Assembly: GCF_001658005.1 (NCBI RefSeq)
Contig: NZ_CP015986.1
Coordinates: forward strand, 2,419,501 to 2,483,500
Source: Sphingobium sp. EP60837
GTDB lineage: Bacteria > Pseudomonadota > Alphaproteobacteria > Sphingomonadales > Sphingomonadaceae
DNA length: 64,000 bases
Direction: 5' to 3'
The notes beneath the pieces are model-generated. The model worked only from the letters and a program-made list of their open reading frames with translations, ran no database searches and had not been told where the DNA came from. The position numbers were made by a program, and so were the translations under genes. Each line of letters starts with the position of its first letter. Position 1 is the first letter of the stretch. This document shows positions 36,644 through 44,581 of this stretch, in pieces.

Positions 36644-38757
36644 TGGCAAGGCGCAGCATCCGCATCGATAGCGATTCTCCATCGGGCCGGATAGAGAGCC
36701 GAGCGGCGCGGATAGCCCCGATGGCGCGCGCGGGTTGGACGGCGGTGTGGCGGAACCGCATCATCCTGTTCGTCACCATGGCGCTGTGCGTACTGGCGGG
36801 AATCGTCTTCATCCTGCTTTCCACGCCCGATTATCGTGCGACAGCATCGGTCGAGGTGGAGGATGTTCCCGCGGGCGCTGCTGGGGCTGGCGCGACTCAG
36901 AGGCAGTTGACGGCCGCGGACAATGAATCGCTGATGCAGACCGAGTTGGAAGTGCTCCGCAGTCGTGCCCTGGCAGAAGATGTGGCCCGCGAGCTGGCGT
37001 TAGTAGGCAGCCGCACCTTTTTCGATGGAATGGATGAACGCCGCCCCGACCGGGGATCGACCATGCTCAATCAACGGCAAGTGGAGACAGAAGCAGTCAT
37101 CCGGCTGCTTCGGGACAATCTCGACGTTGAGCTTCCAGGCAAAAGCCGAGTCATCCGCATCAGCTTCACCAGTGCCGACCCGGTCCTGTCCGCCCGTGTT
37201 GCCAACAGCTATGCCGACAGCCTGATCAGGGCGGACTTGAAGCGAGGGTTTGAATCGGGCGTTCAGGCACGACGCTTCCTGCTGGGCGAGTTGGATGGCG
37301 CTCGCCGCGATTTGGAGCATGCGGAGCGAGATCTTGCAGCTTATGCCACGCAGACCGGCGCCTCGGCGGGCGCTGCCTTGGCTGCAAGAGGCGATGGTAC
37401 GGCTGGTGCGGAAGGGACCACCACCACGCGCCTGGCGCAGTTGAACGCCTTCCGCGCGCAGGCGATCGCCGACCGGATTGCCGTTCAGAAACGCTGGGAA
37501 AGCGCGCGCCTTTCCAGTGTGGAGACACTGCCTGAAGTGTTGAACAATGGCGGCATGCAACAGCTGATGGCGCAGCGGGCCCAGGCCCGCGCTGAGGTCG
37601 TCGAGGAACGGCAATTCCGCAAGGATGCGCACCCCGAAATGCGCGAGGCGCGGGCCCGGCTCGCCGCGCTGGATGACCAGGCCGAAGCTATGGCGAACAC
37701 GATCCGCGCATCGCTCCGGGAGCAATATGAAGTCGCTGTTCATGGCGAAAAGCAGATCGAGGCGGAGATTGCCGGGGTCGAGAGGCAGGCGCAGGCCGAG
37801 CGTGGACGAGGGGTGCAGATGAGCATCCTGGAGCGCTCGGTCGATACTTATCGCTTGTTGCACGATAGTCTGCTGCAGCGCTATCGGGACATGGCTTCCC
37901 AAGCAGGTTTCCAAGCCGGACGGATACAGCCGCTGGATCGCGCGGCCGTTCCTACGCGGCCGTCTTCACCCCGCATTGGCGTCACGATGCTGCTGGCATC
38001 GCTGGGTGGGTTGGTGCTGGGCCTGCTGATGGTGGCGGGGCGGCATGTGTTCGATGATGCGGTCACGTCGGCGGACACGCTGGCGGAGCGCGCCAATCTG
38101 CCTTTGCTCGGCACTGTGCCGGTGACGGACAAGCCTGCAGCGGAAACCTTTGTGCCGATCGCTTCTTCGCTGCTGCTTGCTTCTTCGGAGGGTCTGCCCG
38201 CATCGATCCTCGTGACAAGCGCTCAGGAAGGCGAAGGGAAGTCCTCGACAGTACACGCGCTGGCGCTTGCCCTGGCGAAGCTCGACCGGCGCGTGCTGGT
38301 GATTGATGCCGACATGCGCCGCCCGCGGCAGCATGGGCTGTTCCATGTCACACCCGAACGCGGGATCAGTGAAGTGATGACGGGACAAGCCAAGGCGGAA
38401 GATGTCATCGTCGATAGCGGCGCGCCTGGCGTTTCCCTGCTCCCCAGCGGCGCGATTCCGCCCAACCCGGCGGAACTGCTTTCGACACCCGCTTTGGATG
38501 TCTTGCTCGCCAGCGTGCAGGGGCATTACGATACTGTCCTCATCGATGCGCCGCCCATTCTTGGCGTGCCTGATACGTCACTGCTCGCAGCCAAGGTGCA
38601 GGCGGCTGTCTTGGTAGTCGAATGGGGCCGCAACCACCACGGCGGGCTCCGTGTGGCCGTCGATCGCCTGCGCCGCGCAGGTGGCGCAATCATCGGCGCG
38701 GTATTGACGAAGCAGCAGGGGCGGGCGTTCGAATATGATTATCGCCGCGGTGGGTAA
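36643..38757 (+). CDS. Wzc/GumC-type chain-length determinant with BY-kinase domain
   Basis: A 704-residue inner membrane protein coupling polysaccharide chain length to export. The first TM helix (IILFVTMALCVLAGIVFILL, about residues 39-58) precedes a Wzz domain and a long periplasmic coiled coil (about 190-420). A second TM (VTMLLASLGGLVLGLLMVAGRHVFDDA) follows, and the C-terminal kinase has SAQEGEGKSSTVHALALALAKL (Walker A), RVLVIDADMRRPRQHGLF (Walker A') and VLIDAPPILGVPD (Walker B). Only two tyrosines remain near the C-terminus (FEYDYRRGG), fewer than the cluster of E. coli Wzc, so autophosphorylation may be limited. It ends the plus-strand polysaccharide run. Confidence 0.92.
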   Translation: MARRSIRIDSDSPSGRIESRAARIAPMARAGWTAVWRNRIILFVTMALCVLAGIVFILLSTPDYRATASVEVEDVPAGAAGAGATQRQLTAADNESLMQTELEVLRSRALAEDVARELALVGSRTFFDGMDERRPDRGSTMLNQRQVETEAVIRLLRDNLDVELPGKSRVIRISFTSADPVLSARVANSYADSLIRADLKRGFESGVQARRFLLGELDGARRDLEHAERDLAAYATQTGASAGAALAARGDGTAGAEGTTTTRLAQLNAFRAQAIADRIAVQKRWESARLSSVETLPEVLNNGGMQQLMAQRAQARAEVVEERQFRKDAHPEMREARARLAALDDQAEAMANTIRASLREQYEVAVHGEKQIEAEIAGVERQAQAERGRGVQMSILERSVDTYRLLHDSLLQRYRDMASQAGFQAGRIQPLDRAAVPTRPSSPRIGVTMLLASLGGLVLGLLMVAGRHVFDDAVTSADTLAERANLPLLGTVPVTDKPAAETFVPIASSLLLASSEGLPASILVTSAQEGEGKSSTVHALALALAKLDRRVLVIDADMRRPRQHGLFHVTPERGISEVMTGQAKAEDVIVDSGAPGVSLLPSGAIPPNPAELLSTPALDVLLASVQGHYDTVLIDAPPILGVPDTSLLAAKVQAAVLVVEWGRNHHGGLRVAVDRLRRAGGAIIGAVLTKQQGRAFEYDYRRGG

Positions 38758-39140
38758 CGAAGTTTGATGACCGGCTGACCCGCGGTGACGGTCGGGGTAT
38801 TGAGGCTTCGTCCCGGCGCGGCGCTGGCATTTCTACGCCGCTGCATGACATGGTGATCGATCAGTCCGGGCATATTAGAGGCCATATCGCCTTAGACCTT
38901 CGATGCGGTGGGACAGACGGTGATATGGCGATCAGATAGGTCATCAACCTGCAAGATCGAAAGCGCGATCTCCTCCTACTTGTGCCGCATTAGGAGGACG
39001 ACCGCGACCAATCACCCGAGAGGCGCATAAGTGTCACTTCATCCGGGCCTTCACTGCGCCAGGCCGCCAGAGCAATGGCGAACAATGAGCGTTTTCGTCC
39101 GCTCGTGGGCTGGAGCTGACAGCCACAGCCCACCTGGGAC
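38758..39140. other. Gene-free spacer after the polysaccharide genes
   Basis: 383 bases with no supported gene. A 10-of-11-base inverted repeat, GCCATATCGCC at 38881-38891 and GGTGATATGGC at 38919-38929, is separated by 27 bases. A short minus-strand frame (38990-39232) overlaps the next gene and has no family signature. It may be the remnant of a lost gene. Confidence 0.5.
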
Positions 39141-41813
39141 CTATTGACGCAGCCTTTCGATTGCCTGCGCGAGCGCGACGTAAAGTTTACCCATGTCGGA
39201 CGACAGAACTGCAACGCCAAGCGCATTGCCATCTCGCGCCGAGAGGATGATCCGCAACATCGATTCGAAATCGTGGATGTAGCGGTTCACATGTTCCTGG
39301 AAGTCGGAATCATTGTCGTAATGCAGGGCGATCTCGCGGGACTCGCCTGCGTCCAGCAGCTTGACCGCTCGCCGGGTGAAGACGCCGCGATCGCCTTTCA
39401 GATAAGAAGCCCAGGCAGAATCGGTGACATCATTCGACAGAATCTTCGTCACGTCGATCGCGGTGCTGTTGAGCGATTCGATCAGCAGAGCCGAGCGGCG
39501 CGCGAAATGGTCGCGGTCGCGGTCTTCAGCGGCGCGTTCGGCTTCCTCGATCCGCGATTGTACGGTGGCGCTGGTGTCGGCGATCGTCAGCAGCTGGCGC
39601 GTGAGTCGATCGGATGCCTGATGCGCCGCCCGGACGGCTTCTTCGGCGACTTCGGCGAGTTTCTGAATCTGGGCCGTTACCTTGTCATCAACCGCCTGCT
39701 GAAGCGCTTGCTCGCTAGCCTCAGCCAGTGATTGGGCCGCATCCGGGATAGCGCGACCAAGGGCTTGGCGGGCGCGTTCGGCTGCCTGGTCAGCGGTATC
39801 CTTGACGCGGAGCAGGGCGGTGACGAGTAAGGGCCCAGCGCCTTCGGTGATCCGCGTTGCGTCCTGGTGCGCGTTGTCCAGCGCGGTGCGTAGTTTCTCC
39901 ACCAGTTCACGATTGGCTTCGACGCCGCTTTGCGTGCTTTCGAGCCATTCGGTCAGACGCCGGCCCTGACCGCGCAGTAGCTCTTCCGCCTCCTGCGTTC
40001 GGCCAACCAACGCCTCGGAAATGGCTTCAAGCCGCTCCATTTCGGGGGCGGCGCTGTCCAGCAAGGCTCGGCTGGTGGTAATGCGCGTGTCGAAGCGCTG
40101 CAGCGCGGCCGGGAAAGTTTCGTCCAGTTCGCGGACGCTTGAATCCAGCGCCACGAGCAGCGTTTCGGCACAGCTGATAAGCTTTTCCGCCGTGACTCCG
40201 CCCGCTGCCAGGGCGTCGTCGATCCGCTGGGTCTCGGAGGTGAGGCGCGACAGGGCATCGGTAAGCCGCTCATTGCGAGACAAAGCGCTTTCTTCCATCG
40301 CGGCAAAACGCGACTGCGCCGCATCGATCGCGTCCCCAAGCGTTGCATGCAGCCCGGATACGAGCGTTCGCTGCCCTTCAATCAGGTCGTTGATCTGGTG
40401 AAGACGGCTTTCAACCTCGCTCATATGGTCAGAAACCGCCGTTACTGTTTCGTCGCCGATATTTTCGATATTGCCGCGCGAGCGCGCAACAAGTGCGTCC
40501 AGCGCCTCCGCCTGACGAGCAAGCCCTTCCTCGGTCAGCGCCACGCCGTCACGCGCACGGGCGAAGGCAGAATCGGTTCGTTCGCGCAGCTGAGCGTCGA
40601 TTTCGTCAGCATCACGTGAAAGCGCGGCAAGTGCGCTCTGGCTGGTCGCAGCGATACCGGCTTGAGCGGTTTCAACCAGTGCACGAAGCGATTCGGCTTG
40701 GGCGGTCAGATCCCGATCTGCCGCAGCCATGCTCTGTTGAGCATAGGCAACCGTCGCCTCAAGGCGCTGACGCACATCACCCTCTACGCGGTTCAGGTCC
40801 TGCGTCAGCAGTTCGATCGTTGCTTCGGCACTATTGGTGATGCCTGCGCGCGCACGTCCCAGCAGATTGGCGAGAGTGCCCGCCTGGCGGTCCAGTTCGG
40901 CCGCGCCGTCCTGCATGGCCTGGCGAGCGCTTTGCGCCGTGGCGTCGATCCGGCCGGCGGCGATGTCCGCCATGCCGTTTACTTCCTCGGTCGCGGAGCG
41001 CGTGGCTTCCTGCAACTGCGTGAGCTGGCTCGACAGGCTCTTGGTTGCCGAGAGCGTGCGGGCGCGCGCGTCGTCGGACAGTTCGCCCAATGAATGGAGC
41101 CGGGCTTCAAGCGTATCGATCCGCTCGGCCAGCGCGTGGCCGTTGTCGATAATCTGCGCAGCCATGCGAGCGGCGCGATCCTCGAGCTCCGGCATGGAGG
41201 CGATGAGGGCGTCCATGCGGGCGACGAGAGCCGTCCCTGCACGCTCGGCAGCTTCCGCTTTTTCGGTCGTGCTGTGCGCTCTGCTGGCGATCAGTTCGGC
41301 CGACGCTTCCATATTGCTGCTGGCGGCCGCACCGTAGCTGTCGAGCAGTTCGGCCTGGTCGTGCATCGCCTGCCGTGCGCTCTCAAGTTGCCGATTGATG
41401 CGACCAAGCCGCAGTTCGAGCAGTTCCGCTTCGGTGCGCAAAGCGCGCGCGGTGTCCAGATAGCGGCGGGATTCTGCGCGACTGTTGCGGGCGATCAGCA
41501 GGTAGCAGACGCCCAGCAGCACGATGGGGACAAGCAGGGTGGCGACAAGGCCCGGCCAAGCGGCAGGTCCGCCACGCCATTGGCCCGCGCTGATTGTCGC
41601 CCAACCGGCAAAGCCCAGCCAGGACAGCGCGGCGAAGGCGAACAGCCCTTGGGTTTGCCGCGCCGCGCGCTCGCCATGTTCGGCGGCCTCGCTTTCCGCA
41701 TCAAGATCCTGGACGGCCTGCTTCAACAGCAGTGCGTCATCCTCTTGCGACTCATCTGTAGTCGCAATGCTTTTGTCTCGCCAGAATTCGACGATGGTGC
41801 TGCCCCCGGTCAT
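39141..41813 (-). CDS. Two-TM protein with very long coiled coil (TipN-like architecture)
   Basis: An 890-residue protein of unknown family. About 60 charged residues lead to two adjacent hydrophobic helices (LFAFAALSWLGFAGWATISAG and WPGLVATLLVPIVLLGVCYLLIA, about residues 57-108). About 650 residues of heptad-rich, Ala/Glu/Gln-rich coiled coil follow, with apolipoprotein-like repetition (TAQSARQAMQDGAAELDRQAGTLANLL). The compact C-terminal segment (about 780-890: TKILSNDVTDSAWASYLKGDRGVFTRRAVKLLD and DFQEHVNRYIHDFESMLRIILSARDGN) looks folded and conserved. The size and the two TMs plus coiled coil match the layout of the Caulobacter polarity factor TipN, but homology is not demonstrated. 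It diverges from the Hpt-like gene with 79 bases between. Confidence 0.75.
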   Translation of the reverse strand: MTGGSTIVEFWRDKSIATTDESQEDDALLLKQAVQDLDAESEAAEHGERAARQTQGLFAFAALSWLGFAGWATISAGQWRGGPAAWPGLVATLLVPIVLLGVCYLLIARNSRAESRRYLDTARALRTEAELLELRLGRINRQLESARQAMHDQAELLDSYGAAASSNMEASAELIASRAHSTTEKAEAAERAGTALVARMDALIASMPELEDRAARMAAQIIDNGHALAERIDTLEARLHSLGELSDDARARTLSATKSLSSQLTQLQEATRSATEEVNGMADIAAGRIDATAQSARQAMQDGAAELDRQAGTLANLLGRARAGITNSAEATIELLTQDLNRVEGDVRQRLEATVAYAQQSMAAADRDLTAQAESLRALVETAQAGIAATSQSALAALSRDADEIDAQLRERTDSAFARARDGVALTEEGLARQAEALDALVARSRGNIENIGDETVTAVSDHMSEVESRLHQINDLIEGQRTLVSGLHATLGDAIDAAQSRFAAMEESALSRNERLTDALSRLTSETQRIDDALAAGGVTAEKLISCAETLLVALDSSVRELDETFPAALQRFDTRITTSRALLDSAAPEMERLEAISEALVGRTQEAEELLRGQGRRLTEWLESTQSGVEANRELVEKLRTALDNAHQDATRITEGAGPLLVTALLRVKDTADQAAERARQALGRAIPDAAQSLAEASEQALQQAVDDKVTAQIQKLAEVAEEAVRAAHQASDRLTRQLLTIADTSATVQSRIEEAERAAEDRDRDHFARRSALLIESLNSTAIDVTKILSNDVTDSAWASYLKGDRGVFTRRAVKLLDAGESREIALHYDNDSDFQEHVNRYIHDFESMLRIILSARDGNALGVAVLSSDMGKLYVALAQAIERLRQ

Positions 41814-41892
41814 GACCCCATCCTATCATCTTTTCCGCTCAACAAAATGCCCTGTTACCAAAACTTAACGCAAGCCCGATAGCGTTGACCCC

Positions 41893-42195
41893 ATGTCCTA
41901 CGATCCAGGCGCCCTGAATGCCGCTCTTGCCGCCGCTGTCGGCGAAGATATCGCACTGATCGCAGACCTGCGCATCGCTTTCATGGAAAGCGCCGAACGT
42001 CAGCTGGACCTGCTTCGCAACGCGCAGGCCGACGCAAGCTGGGAACTGGCCTCTTGGCGTCTGAAGGGACTGGCGGCAAGTTTCGGCCTGACGCATCTTA
42101 TGGCGCTGGCTGATGAGGCTGCGGACTGCGTGCGCGGCGATCCGAGGATCCTGCGTCAATTGCGAATGGCGATCGATCGTCTTCAGCAGGGCTGA
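41893..42195 (+). CDS. Hpt-domain-like protein lacking the phosphoacceptor histidine
   Basis: A 100-residue single-domain protein. The helical pattern matches a histidine phosphotransfer domain: FMESAERQLDLL, then LASWRLKGLAASFGLTHLMALADEA, aligned with the AHxLKGxAxxxG motif. Trp55 (TGG at 42055) replaces the His, so it cannot carry phosphate in the normal way. It may be a docking or anti-phosphotransfer protein. It sits first in a plus-strand run with three other signalling-like genes and diverges from the coiled-coil protein gene. Confidence 0.75.
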   Translation: MSYDPGALNAALAAAVGEDIALIADLRIAFMESAERQLDLLRNAQADASWELASWRLKGLAASFGLTHLMALADEAADCVRGDPRILRQLRMAIDRLQQG

Positions 42196-42273
42196 CGCGC
42201 AGCACGCTTGCGCGATGGCGGTAGCCTTGCGAAAAGGCGAGGCTCAACAAGAACGGGTCGGTTCCATAGCAGC

Positions 42274-43440
42274 ATGACATTTGCGGCCATTCTCAGCGCC
42301 AGCCGGGCGTCCAGCGATTCCTCTGCGGCATTGCGCGCCAGCTTGCATTTCGCGGGGCAGACGCTGGTCGAATATCAGGCGCGTCAGGCCGCCCGGGCGG
42401 GCGCGGATCGCATCATGATCCTGGTGAGCGTCATCACGCCCGCGCTATCCCAGGCCGTCGATCGGCTGAGCACTGACGGAATTGCCGTCGCCCTGGTCCG
42501 AGACATGGTCTCCATGGTTCGGGACGCACCGCGCGACAGCGACGTGCTGCTGGTAGCAGACGGCATCATCGTTGCGCAGGCGCATTTTGATGCGATAGCC
42601 GAGCGAGAGGGCAACGCTCTGCTGGTGACGGACGATAGCCGTGCGAGCGCCCCGCTGGAGCGAATCGACGCAGGTCAGCGCTGGGCGGGACTGGCGCGGA
42701 TCAGTCCGGACCTGCTGTTCGGCACGCTGGACATGATCGGCGACTGGGATCTTTCGCTGACCCTGGTGCGCGCTGCCGTCCAGAATGGCGCGCGACGGGT
42801 CACTGTGCCGCAGGATGATCTGCTGACCGGCCGCGTCGCGCTGGTCGATGGCCAATCGCAGGCGGACTTGGTCGCCCAGGCGATGATGTCCACGGGATCG
42901 ACCGCGAAGCGGACGCGGGGGCTGGCTGAACATGTCCTTCTATGTCCGGTCGCCCGGATGCTGAGCCCCGCGCTGATGCGTACGCAGGTTCCCGCGACAC
43001 AGGTGCGCATCGCGGCGATGGCCCTGAGCGCGATTGGACTGGTGCCCATTGAACTGCTTTGGCCTGCCGCCGGCTTCCTCATGTTGTTTTTGGCATTGGG
43101 GCTGGCGGAAATAGCGGATCGGCTGGATGAACTGGCCTTGCGGTCTCCGCCCACCGGATGGGCAGCCTTCGTCGTGCCCTTGTTCGCAATTGGCGGGATA
43201 TCGCTGGCAGGTGAGAGCGTCCTGGCGACCTGTCTGGCGCTGCTGTTGGCGATCGTGCAGTTCGCCGACCGCTGGCGCAAGACGGGTGGGGCGAGGCATT
43301 GGATGATCTTCACGCCCGCCAGCGCGGTTTTCCTGCTGCTGCTGACGGCGTTGTTCGGCGCGACCATGCTGGGTTACACGCTGGCGATGCTGGCCGTTAT
43401 CGCGTCGGTTGGCGCAATCATCCTGCTCAAGCGTGCCTGA
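42274..43440 (+). CDS. Membrane protein resembling a degenerate nucleotidyltransferase/CDP-alcohol transferase fusion
   Basis: A 388-residue protein, start ATG at 42274 (MTFAAILSASRAS); a TTG-initiated frame extends to 42208. The N-terminal half resembles a sugar-nucleotide or inositol-phosphate cytidylyltransferase fold (LVEYQARQAARAGADRIMILV, LLVADGIIV), but the GxGxR and Lys signature is absent (ILSASRASSDSS). The C-terminal half has about four or five TM helices. It begins like the CDP-alcohol phosphatidyltransferase half of inositol-phosphate synthases (CPVARMLSPALMRTQVPATQVRI), with a degraded DxxDGxxAR motif (DRLDELALR). It is likely not an active enzyme of that class. The function is unknown. 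Confidence 0.6.
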   Translation: MTFAAILSASRASSDSSAALRASLHFAGQTLVEYQARQAARAGADRIMILVSVITPALSQAVDRLSTDGIAVALVRDMVSMVRDAPRDSDVLLVADGIIVAQAHFDAIAEREGNALLVTDDSRASAPLERIDAGQRWAGLARISPDLLFGTLDMIGDWDLSLTLVRAAVQNGARRVTVPQDDLLTGRVALVDGQSQADLVAQAMMSTGSTAKRTRGLAEHVLLCPVARMLSPALMRTQVPATQVRIAAMALSAIGLVPIELLWPAAGFLMLFLALGLAEIADRLDELALRSPPTGWAAFVVPLFAIGGISLAGESVLATCLALLLAIVQFADRWRKTGGARHWMIFTPASAVFLLLLTALFGATMLGYTLAMLAVIASVGAIILLKRA

Positions 43441-43486
43441 AATATTTTCGCCCTTAGGGTTTAGTGCATTTTAAGGACGTGCGGCT

Positions 43487-44581
43487 ATGCTGGCCCGCAT
43501 GAGCGCCTTTTCGTTCCTTACTGGACCGGCATCGGCGGATAGTTGGCCCACGGCTCCCGTCCTGGCCGGCATGTCCGCCGTTCCCATCGGCCATGCCATT
43601 GATCTGGCGTTTTTCTTCCCTAATGAAGGGCGCGAGCGTCACGACGCACTGATGGCGGAGACGCGCCGGCATCTGGGGGCATGCGTCACTGGGGTCGAGC
43701 GAGCATTGCGATTCGCACTGGACCAACAGCCAGAGATCATGGCTTTGCTGGGGTTACGGACGGAGGCTGTTTGCTGGCCCACCATTTGCGCTCAGCCGAC
43801 GCTGCTGGGACCGGCGTTGCTCGCCCATATGCAGATGCGCGCCGGGGTGACGTTGCTGCTGCGTCAGTTTGGGCAACCTGATGACCGGCTCGACGAGGCG
43901 GAAGCGGAGATCATCCTGCCCACCAATGATGCCGCGGTAACAGAAGCGCTGGCTGCGCTCGCGGTGGCCGAGGGCCGCTGGCTGGCGGCGGGTGCGGAGG
44001 ACGAGCCGATGCAGCCGGATCTTCCTGCCGAACATTTTGCCGAACTGATGTGGACGGCTGCTGCGTGCATGATGGCAGTGGTGCAGCGGTCCGCTCTGGT
44101 CGAGGGGGACGTGATCCTGCCCGTCTTTGAGAAAGCGGGTTGGGCCCTCCTGGCTGAGCATGATGAGACGCGCGGGCCGATTGCGGCCGCCGATCGGCTG
44201 GTGCGTCGGCTCGGCGAGCGCGCGGATGTGCCAGAGCTGCTGGGTGCGGCGCTCGGCCAGAGACGTTTCCTGCTGTTCGCAGCGCTCACAGCGCGGCGGC
44301 TGCGTATGGACAGTGCGCATGTCGCTGACATCTTGGTGATGGGGCCGGTGACGGAGCTTGCCGCTTTGTGCCGCTCTCTTGGCGGATCGGATGCGGATTA
44401 CCGGCACCTGCTGCTGGCGCTGCGCCCAGTACGGCCATCGCTCACTGACGCAGCGATCATCCTGGAGGCCGAGCGTTATCAGGCGTTGACAGAGGCTCAA
44501 GCGGACGGTTTGGTAAATGCGTTGCGCGCACCCCGCGCGCTCCGCGCCAAACTCGATCATCTGCGGCAGGTCACCATCTGA
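43487..44581 (+). CDS. DUF2336 domain protein
   Basis: A 364-residue, predicted cytoplasmic, alpha-helical protein. Short repeated helices such as PELLGAALGQRRFLLFAALTARRLRM and LVNALRAPRALRAKLDHLRQ suggest a HEAT-like solenoid consistent with DUF2336. The function is not known; the domain is found in alphaproteobacteria, often near regulators. Its stop overlaps the ATG of the kinase-like gene (TGATG), so the two are probably made together and may interact. It starts 46 bases after the membrane protein gene. Confidence 0.6.
   Translation: MLARMSAFSFLTGPASADSWPTAPVLAGMSAVPIGHAIDLAFFFPNEGRERHDALMAETRRHLGACVTGVERALRFALDQQPEIMALLGLRTEAVCWPTICAQPTLLGPALLAHMQMRAGVTLLLRQFGQPDDRLDEAEAEIILPTNDAAVTEALAALAVAEGRWLAAGAEDEPMQPDLPAEHFAELMWTAAACMMAVVQRSALVEGDVILPVFEKAGWALLAEHDETRGPIAAADRLVRRLGERADVPELLGAALGQRRFLLFAALTARRLRMDSAHVADILVMGPVTELAALCRSLGGSDADYRHLLLALRPVRPSLTDAAIILEAERYQALTEAQADGLVNALRAPRALRAKLDHLRQVTI

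Noticed and set aside
38990..39232. An 80-codon minus-strand frame after the polysaccharide genes
   Set aside because: It overlaps the end of the coiled-coil gene in another frame, lacks a ribosome site and has no family signature; at most a gene remnant.
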